Positions 12,023-22,707 of a stretch of 64,000 nucleotides of DNA are shown here, piece after piece. The position numbers and the translations under genes were made by a program. The DNA is from Phytophthora quininea (lineage: Eukaryota > Oomycota > Peronosporomycetes > Peronosporales > Peronosporaceae): the NCBI GenBank assembly GCA_011947345.1, contig JAAVTG010000740.1:124001-188000 (forward strand), given 5' to 3'. Positions within the stretch are counted from its first letter, which is position 1. Every line of letters begins with the position of its first letter. The notes below the pieces were generated by a model. The model did not search any database and was not told the DNA's origin. It saw nothing but the letters and a program-made list of their open reading frames with translations.

Positions 12023-12239
12023 AAACAGTGAACTGACGGTTTAGTGGCGCTATCGAAGATGACGCTAAACTGTCGTAATCATATTACATACATGGACATG
12101 CTCCAATAATATAGGTGTTTAAAGTGTGGGTTGGCTGCAGGTACATCCTGTAGTATCACGGACCGAGATCTTCACTGTGCATGCTTCGACTGACTCGGAT
12201 CGCTGGACACCTTCGCCCCCAACCCCCCGCTTCTCCGCC

Positions 12240-12573
12240 ATGACGACAGCTCTCATCCCCATCGTATGGCTAAAGATCGACTGAACTCCCATCGGTATTC
12301 TAATGTTTCTCCTTCTTATAGGCAGACGGCTCGGAAGAGATCGAGGCCATCTCCCTGGCCGAAGTGCTGGTGCGCGGCGGTGTGGACGTCACGCAAGCGG
12401 TGGTGGGCAACAAGAAGGACAACGTCGTCACAATGTCGCGCGGCGTCAAAGTGCAGGGTGATGTGGCCATCGAGGGCTGTGTAGGCCAGAGCTACGACCT
12501 CATCGTGTGTCCCAGCGGCATGCCGGGGCCGAGCATCTGCGTGACTCCAAAGAGCTGGTGGCGCTCCCGCCGT
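12240..12573 (+). pseudogene. DJ-1/PfpI family protein, 3'-truncated
   Basis: Exon 1 (12240-12263) encodes MTTALIPI. A 58-bp intron (GTATGG...TATAG, 12264-12321) follows. Exon 2 continues with ADGSEEIEAISLAEVLVRGG and a YDLIVCPSGMPG stretch, matching the N-terminal half of DJ-1/PARK7-like proteins (glyoxalase/deglycase or redox-stress family). A single-base loss in the GGGG near 12526 shifts the frame; the next frame gives AEHLRDSKELVAL, the expected continuation. Homology then stops near 12573. The nucleophile-elbow cysteine region is absent from the window, so the gene is cut off by unrelated DNA. Confidence 0.7.
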
Positions 12574-13940
12574 CACCTGAACGCCAGTAGAGCACGCTTC
12601 GCGGCCTCCTCTCGTGAGAGCTCCTGATACTGTGTCCGTGCGACCGAAGGGGCGTCCAAACCGAGCCGCTCTGCACCACCTCACTGGTCCGGACGCGTAG
12701 GCCTCTTTGCTCTTCTCAGTGGGGACCGGCACTACTCGGCCGCCTGGCCTCCAGTCTTCCTGTCGAATCCAGGGGGCCTTCTCGGTCCTCCCCAGACGGT
12801 CTCGCAGCCCGGAGCCCGGGGCGATGACTCGTGGAACCGCCCCGCGTTCTGCCAGCCGGTACTCCACCGCCTACTGTCTTCTTCTCTTCCAGGCGCTGGT
12901 GAGGTGGGTCTCCCTAGCCCTGAACCTCCCGCGCAACAACCGAGATGCTTGGGTGAGACCGGCGTCTGCTAGTCCGCGCGTATATTGTCCCTTTTCCTGA
13001 GCTCTACCCGCCCAAATTGAGACTGAGGGACGCCGTGCGATCGCACAGCGGAGCCCTCCTAGCCCACTACCGCAGTCTACTCCTAATTCCTTCTACTTTC
13101 CAGCCTCTCTTCGTATCTTACACCCAACACCTTTTGCACCTGTCGACTCAGCGCAGTCGAATGAAGCCCTTCCAGAGCTCACCTGCTCAGCTGGACTTGG
13201 TCTTCACGTCGTGCCACCTGTCCTTGCGATCTTCCGTGGTCTTCACTCAACTTGGCCAGCAGTCAGTTCCGGTGGTAACAGACAGTTGGTGCCCCGTGTT
13301 ACATACGGGAACCGTTTCATCTTCCACTTCAATCTCGTACCTCCTTCAACTATTCCCTTCGCCTCAGCCCTCCGTCCTGCTGCTACCAGTCCGTCACCTC
13401 CTGCTGCTACCCGTTCACCAACTCCGTTCGGCCGCCATCAGTCCGTCACTCCTGCTGACACTAGTCCTCAGCGACGAACGGGTCGCGGGTCCTCCACCCG
13501 CGTGCTTATTCCTCGCCTTTCGTCTCGGTCCCCTCGCTGTCACTGCTAGTGAGATCCACTACTACCGGCAGATGTTGAACCTTGGTCTTGTCGCTGACAC
13601 GGACCCCCTGCCCACAGTAATAATCAAGCTGCAACAGGTGGTCATGTGAAATTGACTTCCATCACCTCGGCCACAAAAACGCTTCAACACGGATGACCAT
13701 GTTTGTATCGCGCGACCACGGTTCGGACGCTTTCGAGACAGCAGCGATTTCAACGACGCAACCTCTAGACCACCTTGGAGCGAGAGCCACGTCTTTTGGA
13801 TCTTTGGGTAGTTTTTGAACCACTATACATAATATAGTGCCTGTAAATGCAATATAGAAATCTACGCAAGGAATAGTTCGCGTCTCACCATTGGTTGGAA
13901 GTCTACCTTCATTTCCGCTTAAATACGTTCTCCCTCCCTT
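12574..13940. other. Unassigned DNA, probably transposon-derived
   Basis: This stretch abuts the broken end of the DJ-1 gene. It has open frames on both strands (plus 13017-13649; minus 12316-12867) but neither shows a domain, good start context or low-complexity-free coding character. The base composition is C/T-rich on the plus strand, as in some LTRs. I could not find its ends or a target duplication. From about 13660 it leads into the CRN promoter. Confidence 0.3.
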
Positions 13941-13943
13941 CTT

Positions 13944-13959
13944 CCTCATTCGAGAATCT
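13944..13959 (+). promoter_or_regulatory. Oomycete-type initiator upstream of the CRN gene
   Basis: CCTCATTCGAGAATCT matches about 12 of 16 positions of the oomycete initiator plus flanking region (GCTCATTYYNCAWTTT). It lies 16 bases before the ATG at 13976, which fits the short 5' UTRs usual in these organisms. Confidence 0.5.
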
Positions 13960-13975
13960 GCCGCCTGGAGGAAAG

Positions 13976-14392
13976 ATGGTGAAGCTCTTTTGTGCGGTTG
14001 TTGGTGAGGCGGGAAGCGCGTTCTCGGTGCGAGTGGACGAGAGCGACTTCGTGGATGATTTGAAGAAGACGATCAAGGAGGAGAAGAAGAATGACTTGAA
14101 GGAAGTAGATGCCGATAAGCTGCAGCTCTTCCTGGCGAAGAAGGATGGGGCGTCGTCGTGGCTTTCTCAAGATCCCTCGTACGAGACTCTACGGATAATG
14201 ATGAACCGTGGGGAAATCCCAGAGGTGATCAAGATAATAGTGAACAAAGAAGATCAAGAACTCGACCCACTACGCACCATCTCAAGTATCTTTGCGAAGG
14301 GCATCCCGAAAGGCGTCTTACACTTCCTTGTGATGCCCCACCGGTCGACCGATATGTCAATTGGAAAGGAAAGGAAGTACATTTTCGCGTAG
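13976..14392 (+). CDS. CRN header fragment still open
   Basis: As given, translation from 13976 yields a 138-residue product: the CRN header (ubiquitin-like fold, LQLFLAK trafficking motif) plus about 20 out-of-frame residues, ending at a TAG inside the inserted LINE. No separate signal peptide is obvious, which is common for CRN headers. A header-only product could still be made if transcribed, but a run of four C at 14338 is probably one base short, so even this frame may be an artefact. Confidence 0.55.
   Translation: MVKLFCAVVGEAGSAFSVRVDESDFVDDLKKTIKEEKKNDLKEVDADKLQLFLAKKDGASSWLSQDPSYETLRIMMNRGEIPEVIKIIVNKEDQELDPLRTISSIFAKGIPKGVLHFLVMPHRSTDMSIGKERKYIFA
14351..14363 (+). repeat. Target-site duplication of the LINE, left copy
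   Basis: GATATGTCAATTG occurs here and at 17561-17573, exactly flanking the LINE. Both copies lie in CRN coding sequence. A 13-bp duplication is in the usual range for target-primed reverse transcription. Confidence 0.8.
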
Positions 14393-17300
14393 CCGAAGTT
14401 ATGCGTGCGCTAGACTCAATTTAGCTAGTCGGCGGCATAGAGTGGTGTCCGCATATGTCGGGTCTCCCTTTGCTGGAAGTGCGTCCTGGATAGATGTTGT
14501 GAGTCTCCTCCATGTCAGTTTATCCGAAGCGAGTAGTCGTAGTTCATCGAGGTCCTGTGCGGTGCGAAGTCGGTAACCGCAGCCGCTTGAGACTAGGTCT
14601 GCGTCAAGAACGGTCGGTAGAGCCGTGCGTGGACGGCCACGCCATGTTCCTGTGTTGCTTGGTTCGAAATAAGCGGCCATTTGTGTGTACGCGGGAATGT
14701 CGGGACGGCGTAAGATGTGACCAAAGAGGCCCCATCGAGCAGCCGTAATCTTGTGACGGAGCGGGCGTTCGTTGCAGGTGTCGTATAGGGTCGGGTTGGA
14801 CATGTGGCGGGGATAGCGAATGTTGAGGACTTTGCGTAGCTGGCGGCGGTGAAAGCTCTCCAGTCCATGAAGTTCCGATGTCGTGAGAGCCCATGTGCCG
14901 CTGTTGTAGAGCAATATTGGCAGAACGTAGCAGTTGTAGAGTCGGATCCGAGTTTCGTCGCTGGTGTAGTGCGGTCGGAGCCACACTGTCCATAGTCTTG
15001 TGAGTGCTGCTGCTGCTAGAGTTTTGCGTCGGCTGACGTCTTCGCCATCGCCGAGGAGCGATCCAAGTTTCTTGGTCAGTCGACACCCCTCGTCCGCTGC
15101 TCGGGTCCTGGGAGTTTCTCCTGTCGGAGTGACATGGCGCTCGAGCTTAGTGATCTCCGTCTTGGAGACATTCATTTGGAGAGACCAACGGGCGAGGATG
15201 TCTGGCGCTCGCTCGAGGATGAGGTCGATGATTGCTGGGTCATGGCAGATAAAATCTGCGTCGTCAGCGTATACCACCATTTGTTCCAGGAGCGGGTACG
15301 GTACTAGTAATTCCTTTGCTACATCGCGGAGAGCCGCTTCTAAATACACTACAAACAAAACTGGTGAGAGTGAGTCGCCTTGGGGGTACCTGTGTTGCTT
15401 TCGAAGGGGTCCATTGCTTGGCCGCCGTTGACTCGAAGAGCCAAGGTTGAATTGGCTAGAAGAAGCTTGATAAGCCTGATGTCATCGTCGGTCAGAAATT
15501 CTTCGAGTGTCGAGATGAGCTTGGTCCGGGCTATGGTGTCGAAGGCTCTAGAGAGGTCGATGCCGAGAACAAGGATAGTTTCCTTGAAGCGTTGCGTCCG
15601 GGCGCACAGCCAACGGTGCGTCCAGACGGCGTCGGCCGTGTTTCGTGCTTTTCTAAAACCACTTTGATGCGGAGATAGAAACCCATTGACGGCGGGCGAG
15701 ATTCGGTTGAGAACGAGTAGCGAGATGGCCTTGCTGATGCTATTGAGGAGGACGATGGGTCGAAGACTGGAACATTCCCCTCGCGGTTTGTTTGGTTTCG
15801 GGAGACATAACAATGTTCCTTCGCCAAGGTCCAGTGGTTCCCCTCGTTCGAAACTTGCATTTAGAAGAGCCGCAAGCTGAGGTGCGAGTACGTCCGCGCC
15901 GTATTTGAGAGTTTCTGCTGGGATAGAGTCTGGTCCGCTGGCGCGACGGTTGTTTAGTTTTCGAAGAGCAAACGCGAGTTCGTCTGCAGTGATGGGGCGG
16001 TCGAGAGCCCGCGCTTCGGGATCTGGCCTGATGGGTTGTCGAGTCGGAAGAGCAAATTGTTTCTTGAAGTGTTCACAGACAAGTTGGTGAGTAGTTAGTT
16101 GATGTAGGATATACTTACCTTCCATGTCTGTGATGAGTAATGGCTCTGTGCGTCGTGGGCGGATTGCTCGTACCGCCTCGTAGAATTGAGCAGTATGATT
16201 GAGGCTCTCAATTCGGGCAATTTTGTCGTCCAGTTCCATGTTAGCCAGGTCGCAGCATCGAAAGCGGATCTGGTGAAGAATCGAATTCCGTTCGCGTCGA
16301 AGAGCTGTTGTGTTAGCTTTGCGGTCATTGTAGATTCGTAGCTGGAGTTCTCGTTGGCGGGCTGTGAGTTCACGGAGGACCACGTCGTCATATCTGTGGT
16401 GTCGTTTGCGCGGAGTGGCGAAGTCAACAGTTGCTTCGACTGTGGCTCGGGTAGCATCTAGTGTCGTGGTCCATTGGGTTGGGACGGGAAGGTGTGTATC
16501 CAGCTTGAGGTCGTCGAGGGCGTCTTCCAGTGCTTTGTGGTAGCCAGCACGGGTGGGCTCACCATGGATGAGTTGTTCTCGAGCGAGTCGTAGTGGTTGG
16601 CCTGTGTGACTTCGAGGCTTGAAGCGGAGGCGGCGGGCTTGGCTTAGAGTAAAGTCCGCGGTCACAAGTTTGTGGTCGGACGGGGTGTCAGTTCCTCCCC
16701 AGGATTGGGCATCCATGCAGAATCTGCGGCAGTTCTGTGGGCAGAGGATGTAATCAATCTGGTTGTAGATGGAGTAGTCGACTCTGCGTTGACTCCACGT
16801 TGTCTTGTGTTTAGCACGTTTCTGGAAACCTGTGTTAGCAGCAAACAGTTTGAATGAGTGAAAGAAGTTAGCGAGAGCATGACCGTTTCTGTTGCGGCGT
16901 CCCCGAGCGTGGGGCCCTAGGAAGGATTCCCGGAGCGTTGACGTCCCAATTTGGCGTTGAAATCCCCTGATAATGGTAATGTCGCGGCGGGCGAGAGTCC
17001 CCAGCAAGATATGCAGTTCATCATAGAATCTGTCGACGTCTTGGAGGGAGCGTCCACTGTGAGGCGCGTACTCTGAGATGACATTGATACGGCCCGCGTG
17101 AGGGAGATTGAGTTGGAGGATGCCGATGCGGTCGCTGTGTGCCCAATACCGCCACAGGTAGGGCCTCAGGCGCGCTGAGACAGCGAACCCAACGCCGTGC
17201 TGTTCCTTGGTGGCTGGGAGAGTTAGGAGAGTGTAGTCCGCGATCTTCGTCTGGCCTAGGGTGGTGATCTTTGTCTCTTGGAGTCCGAGTATGTCGACTT

Positions 17301-17560
17301 TGTAGCGCCGTAGGTCGCGTGGGAGGGTGTCGTGCTGTCTCCGATGTGAACCTAAGGATTGGACATTAAACGTGCCTATTCGCAGGCGGTTAGACTGGTT
17401 AGGGCGGGGTTTGGGAGGGGTTTAGCATCTTGGACGGGGGAGCAAAGGCGGAGACCCGCAAAGGACTTGCAGATGCCCGAGAGCACCTGCCGGAAGCGCG
17501 CCACTAGCATCATGTCAGCCGCGCGTTCCGGGGAGGGCGTCACCCCAACCCCTCCAAAGA
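14364..17560 (-). mobile_element. Non-LTR retrotransposon (LINE) inserted in the CRN gene
   Basis: It runs on the minus strand, about 3.2 kb, with an apurinic-type endonuclease followed by reverse transcriptase. On the minus strand its 3' end is a short TTCCTTTCCTTTC tail that abuts the left target duplication, as expected for a LINE. The 5' end (17560) has about 150 bases before recognisable endonuclease. It is near full length for a single-ORF element and only mildly degraded, which suggests a recent insertion. Confidence 0.85.
14399..17400 (-). pseudogene. LINE ORF: AP-like endonuclease and reverse transcriptase
   Basis: Endonuclease: RIGTFNVQSLGSH near 17385 and ILGLQETK near 17290; a GDFNAK block around 16965-16950 lies in a shifted frame; QIDYILCPQ near 16755 and DTPSDHKLV near 16685. 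RT: LRPIVLLNSISKAIS near 15755, SGFRKARNTADAVW near 15665, the GTP block at 15390 just before a one-base loss in a C run, and catalytic MVVYADDADFICHDP near 15270. The C-terminal part has a FHRRQLRKVLNIRYPRH block and GLFGHILRRPD. Two or three single-base shifts break it; without them it would be one long ORF. Confidence 0.8.
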
Positions 17561-17573
17561 GATATGTCAATTG
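17561..17573 (+). repeat. Target-site duplication of the LINE, right copy
   Basis: Second copy of GATATGTCAATTG, matching 14351-14363. CRN coding resumes within this copy. Confidence 0.8.
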
Positions 17574-17780
17574 CCATCCAAAAAATGAGGAATTTAATGA
17601 GTACGAGCAAGTTGCAGAGCGTCTCAAGCACTTGGACGAGGTCAAAAGCATAGTGGGGACTATCAACGATATTTGGAACCGCAAGCAAGTCCCCGCACCG
17701 TTCATCGTCCTGGAAAACTCTTCAGGAACAGGCAAAACACAGCTGGCGTTTACATTGGCGGCATATGGGATTGTTGATGT

Positions 17781-17988
17781 TAGAATATGGATCAAGTCGA
17801 CGACAGAGTCGAGGCTGCGAAGGGGCCTTTGTGGAAGATTGAAGTAGGAAACGTTGGGTAGATCGCCCAGGCAGGTTAGCGCTCACTTCTAGATTGGTAA
17901 AGCCACTGACGAGGCCCCCGGCGGGGGCCGAAACGCGTCTGGCACGCGTTCAATCCGAGGTCATTCACCAAGCATCCAATTTCCAACA
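17781..17988 (+). mobile_element. ~208-bp SINE-like insertion in the CRN NTPase
   Basis: The block is bounded by the 8-bp repeat GTTGATGT (17773-17780 and 17989-17996). Removing the block and one repeat copy leaves the NTPase frame open through the junction, so it is a clean insertion. Inside, GTTCAATCC (17948-17956) matches a Pol III B box, and the 17877-17903 stretch resembles a tRNA D-arm/A-box region (TAGC...GGTAAAGC). tRNA-derived SINEs are known in Phytophthora. About 95 bases precede the A-box-like region, which is unusual for a SINE head, so the class is uncertain. Confidence 0.55.
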
Positions 17989-20131
17989 GTTGATGTATTC
18001 TACGTTCTGTGCACCCGTTATGACGAGTTGCAGCAGCGTGTGTACAGTGCCTTTAAGGACAGAACAAGTGTTTTCCTGAATTGCATCGATGCAGACGCAG
18101 CGCAACTGGAAAAAGGCGCCGTTGGCGAGTTTAGCACAAAGGTAAAACTGGAGTCATTCGGCTTTATACTGGCAGCGCTCCGAAATCATGATTATTTCAG
18201 CGGGGAGCTTCTTATCAAGATGTGAATGCAGCACGTGATCGACGGACCAAGCCCTGTATCTTTTTCCTGGACGAGTTCCCTCGCGTGGGGAACACACATG
18301 CATCACACGAATTACTGAAGCGTAAGAAGACAATTCGGTCTTTGCGGAAAGTCTTTCGCAGTTTAGGGCTTCCGGTCATTATCAGCGCTACGAATGGCAC
18401 GGCCCACGGTCTTCTCACCACTAGTGACAAGTCTCGAGATACGGATATGGAAGGGCCAAAGCGTGTACCATGGTGCAAAGTGATTCCGTCACTACCGCTG
18501 TATGTCAGCAGTTCCACCTGTGGCGAGGCAGAAGCAAATGATCCGTTCGAGTGGATTTTCCAACACAGTCGACCGTTGTTTGGAGCGATGGGCAAAGAGT
18601 ATGCTGATAGGAAGCCGTACGACGGAAATACTGGGGAGGAGCAACTGCAGTATTTGACTGATATGGTTGAAGCGTTGACGCCTCAATTTCGCCACTATAA
18701 ACGACAGAAACGTCCATTTGAATTCGAAGAGGGCCAGCTCCTTTTGTTTCTCAACTCTAGCTACAAAGTGGACGATGGAAACACGGACGAGTCACATAGT
18801 CATGCTGGAGACGATGTAGTCATGAACGAGGATCGCCCAATCACACGACTTCAAGCCCATTTAGCACAATTCCCTACGTTGACTGATGGAAGCGCAGACA
18901 AGTCGGGTAGCCACGCACCCCAGGCGCAGATGGCGATCAAGTCATTGATAATGCCCATTCATCTCTTCCTGGAGTGACTTCGTTGGATGAGAGCGACATG
19001 GATATCGATGAAAGTAAGGAGGGGGATGAAGACGAAGACATGTCTTCAGGCGAGAGAGATTCCGATGTTGGAAGTGAATACGATGATGACGATGCGCGTG
19101 ATGACGATGATGCTACAGAGCAAGGCAAGAAGTCCAGCGTGATCGATGGCCACTATGGACGTCTTGAGGAAGATGAGATTTTGAGCTTGAGCTTGGAGAA
19201 GAGTTTTTGCTGAAAAATGGACAGAGTTGGAAGTGTCGATGCATATTCCCCCAGCCGAAGTGTGATATACTCCTTTTTCTGACTCTAATGGGGGATTACG
19301 AAGACAAAGTGGAATCAAATCGTCTCGGTCGTCGTATCAGATCCAGTCCTCTGAATCGTCGGTTTAGAACGAAGTTTCGGGACGTATTGGCTGGAAATAA
19401 AGGGGATCCTCGGAATGAAGCTCAAAAGTCGAATGACGGAATGGGTCTCGAGGCCCTTGTCGCGGGTGCTATTGTCCTCGCAAGCCATCAGGGAGGATTT
19501 TACGGCGTTAAATTCCCGGCATTTTTGGCAGGCTGCTGTGTGAGTTGGGAGTGCGAAACAGCAAGAGCCCGATGAAATCCGGTGCTGGAGTTGACGATGT
19601 GACGATTCCGTTTCTTTCGCCCCCTAATGTGGTGTGGCCCAACGAGTTTCTGGCTTATTGGGAGGAGACTCCTGCTAAATTCGCTAACATGCTTCGCACT
19701 CGAAATGGGGAAAGGATTGATTTTCGAGTAGATTCGAATATTCATATTGTTTCTGGAGAGTGCAAGGATCGCGAGGAGTTTACTTTGCAGGTGCTTAAAG
19801 ATGTCCTAACAAGGGTCCCTAGCTCAGGGACGAGTAACCCTGAGGCTGCGAAGGTTCACTTGGTCGTGGTGAAAAAGCTGCAGGACAAGTATTTTACACA
19901 GAAAGCGCCTAAATACGAATCGGCTTCCTCGTTCTTGGAGCGCGTCAAACTTCAGCATGCCAGGTTTTATCGTATCGGTATCGGAAAAAAGGCCTGGTAA
20001 TGTTCCGAGAGCTTATGAAAGCGAGCCGAGACCTACGTAAGAAAGCAGCATCTTCAGCTGGCAACGAAGCAAACACCACCTGTGGGAAGGGCCAGACTAT
20101 AATCTTCATCGAGGTTGGAGACCGGGCGTAG

Positions 20132-21060
20132 TTGAAATGGGTAGTTAAGGCATAGCCTACCTGCACCAGCAGTGTTAAAGCTGCATTTCGAGTTAATGGA
20201 AAAGCGTATCGTACCGTATTTATCCACCACCAATGGTGTGACTTTGAACACGCAACTAACATGGTCACCGAATGTCCTGTATTCCACGACGACAACAACT
20301 ACGACTGGAATGGACAACCCCATATCAGAAACAATTGTTTTTGAACGAGATGGCTGCCGATCGTGATCATATCTCCGACAGCCGACCTGGACATTTTCAT
20401 CAGCGATCGCGTTTTGATCGGAACACATGCGATGGAGCGGACACGCTACAAGGAGATTCGCGAGCCTTCGAACGAACAGGGCGTCTAAGTCGTAAAGCAA
20501 CTCGAGTCTTTGTCTAAAATGTGTTTCACTTGTGCGGCCTCAATGAGGCACAGTATCCAGAACGCGAATTCGGCAGGAGCTGTGCAACGAGATCCACCGT
20601 CCAACTTGGTCGCAATGAAGACGATCAACACTAGCAGTCACAAACTTGTCAACTGGCTGCTGTCGGACAACAGGAAGGAAGACTTGACTCGAAACACAGT
20701 GAAGCTGATTGAGGTAGATCTTTCCAAGTCTTTGGCGACTTGTCCTGAATACTGATGAGTATTATGGCTTGTGTATAGGCTGCAGAGCGGTGCAGACGAA
20801 AGTGTCAGCAGTCATGGCAAGCCGTGGAGGCGAACCGCATTGACATGTACCGTGATGTCCAAGCCGTGCCCGCAGACTATCAGGTTCGGTACGTTACCTC
20901 TGGCGACTTCGTTCCATTATTTTATTTTTCTTGAATTTGTTCAAGCCAAAATTGCCTGGTTCCACTTATTTACATGGAAGCAGGTGAGCCCGGCCACGGA
21001 TCGGTGGTTCCTTTGAAGCGACTCTGCAACTTTTGAAGAGAGGCACGCGGCTTCAGAGCT
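20132..21060 (+). other. Gene remnants downstream of the CRN, unidentified
   Basis: Coding-like stretches on the plus strand lie in changing frames. One around 20168-20335 ends at an in-frame TGA, and another after it contains IVIISPTADLDIFISD (about 20360-20405). A third around 20510-20755 ends at tandem stops. I do not recognise a domain. It may be a decayed paralogue or the tail of a second CRN-like gene. No start, promoter or intron pattern could be fixed. Confidence 0.3.
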
Positions 21061-22610
21061 TTAGAAAAGTCGGTCTTCCAAGGCGCGTTTTCGCGAGGTC
21101 TTGTCCGACTGCAGCCATGGTAGCCAAACACTAATCACAGCAATACAATAAGCATAGAAGCACATGTACAAGGGTATTTGCAATGAAACACATACCAAAG
21201 AATGACCGTCACGTTGCGGACAATAATGCTCGCACGACTCTAGCGACGATATACACCTGCAGACAAACATCAGTAGGTATGGATCGAGACAACCAACAAG
21301 CTCCGGGAGATCTTACTTTTTGCTTCGAACAGCTCTTTGACCCTCCGCTTCCAGTCCGCCACAATTGCTCGTGCATCCTTACCGGTTGGTAATGGGCCTA
21401 GCTTAATTGCCACCTCGTATTCGCTGTCGGGCTCCAAGAACTGGTAGTCTTGGAACAATTCCTATCCGTTCGAAAAGCAATTTGATTTTAATCAAATGAC
21501 AGGTGAATCAAACAGTTTAACGAACCTGTTCGCTGCTCATATGGTCTTCGTATTTGTTGCCAGGTTCGCGTTCCCAAATCTTCTTGACCGTGATGTATGG
21601 AGGCAGTACAGATGAGCACGCTCCCGTCAAATACGCTTTCACATTGGCAGCATCAGTCCCTTCGTATTCGCGATCTGTGCACGAAATGTAACAAAGCTGT
21701 CAGCAAACTGTTGTAGCACAAGTCCGTAACATATATATTTGTGCACTCACCCAATCGAATCTGACGCGTTTGGGAGTCGTACTCGATCGCAAAATACTCT
21801 GCGGAACCAATGGCAAGTCGGTCTTCCAGAGGAAAATACTTTGACACGTCCTCCGATGAGATCGCCACGTCACTTTCTTCTCTCACGGTGAGAGTCCCCG
21901 GAAGTGCATGCGTCGCCGCCTTGAATAGCACTGCATAATACCATGCCTGACGGGTCTTAGCAACACTTTGTTCGGCGTAATACATGCTGAAGAGGGAGGC
22001 AGAAGATGGTCGCGAAGAGAGTGATGACGTCGCTTTGTGTGCGCTAGTGTCTGTCATTTCCACATCTTCAAATGTGCTTGATGCTTGGCTCCTCGCGGTT
22101 TTTGTCGTGGTCGTACTAGCAATATCTGGAGAAATTGTCACCGGTTTAGCTGCCTCAACTTTGAGGCAGTAAATCATCTTCAACAGAATTCCAGTCCACG
22201 TCGGCCCCGCAGTTTCGGCAGTGGTCGACGCACCCGAGATTAACGACAACCCGTAGCCATCCGCTTCAAGGGTGAGATTGTCAAGAAAATAGGATCTCGA
22301 TAGATCGAGGCGTCAAAAATTGTGTCAAGACGAACCACTTGACAAGCTGGTAACACATCAAATAGCACGGGTACTCGCTCTTGCAGCAATTGATCGAACG
22401 GGACGGTGTCGCCATCGCTACCTATACAAGTAATTACATCAGAAACGTAGCGTTAGCAAGTCGGTAAATGTTGAGATGCCGCCAAAAATCAAATTTACCC
22501 TCCCGTAGTGTGTTCAATAGCGCCGTGCTTTGCCTCTCAAGCGCACTTGCGCTGTGTTGCAGTCCAAATCGACGCAGCCCTTTGATAAAGAGGGTCGACG
22601 CGATTGCTTT
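21061..22610 (-). CDS. Uncharacterised protein, multi-exon, minus strand
   Basis: Coding is interrupted by short introns. One is at about 22430-22500 (GTAAAT...TATAG on the minus strand). One runs from about 21751 (GTGAGT) to about 21676 (TGCACAG). One lies at about 21463-21525 and separates SSEQ from ELFQDYQFLEPDSEYEV. Further possible introns lie near 21290 and 21120-21206, the latter an 87-bp in-frame one. The stop is the TAA at 21063-21061. One single-base shift occurs near 22275. The product is acidic with serine/threonine-rich sequence around 22140-22010. No known domain was seen. The 5' end is unresolved; it may be the 3' half of the ankyrin gene just upstream, since the two lie head-to-tail within about 100 bases. 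Confidence 0.45.
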
Positions 22611-22707
22611 CTACAGATCACCATTACAACTAGTCGTTAGCACATGGCAAAACAAATGCACTGCAATCTCTCTCATACATGAAGAGGGATCAAACTCGAC
22701 CCAGGAT

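Larger units (their letters stand above)
13976..20131 (+). pseudogene. Crinkler (CRN) effector with P-loop NTPase and PD-(D/E)XK nuclease, split by two retro-insertions
   Basis: Start ATG at 13976. The N-terminal ubiquitin-like CRN header has the LQLFLAK motif (14120-14140) and ends near the HFLVMP motif. A LINE occupies 14364-17560. The gene resumes at 17561 with a P-loop NTPase: Walker A SSGTGKTQ around 17718-17741 and Walker B CIFFLDEF at 18255-18278. An acidic D/E-rich linker (about 18974-19200) follows, then a PD-(D/E)XK-like nuclease with GECKDR (Glu 19758, Lys 19764) and a C-terminal tail ending at 20131. CRNs are secreted oomycete proteins that act in host nuclei, and the NTPase plus nuclease architecture has been proposed to derive from transposons. 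Besides the insertions, single-base shifts near 14338, 18222, 18920, 19535 and 19995 break the frame, so as given it is inactive. Confidence 0.8.

Noticed and set aside
13017..13649. 210-codon plus-strand open frame
   Set aside because: Rich in Ser, Leu and Pro from a C/T-biased stretch; no domain, no promoter, and a second frame overlaps it. More likely transposon non-coding DNA.
17877..17960. Possible functional tRNA gene
   Set aside because: Only A- and B-box-like elements match; no acceptor stem or anticodon arm pairs properly, and the block is bounded by an insertion duplication.
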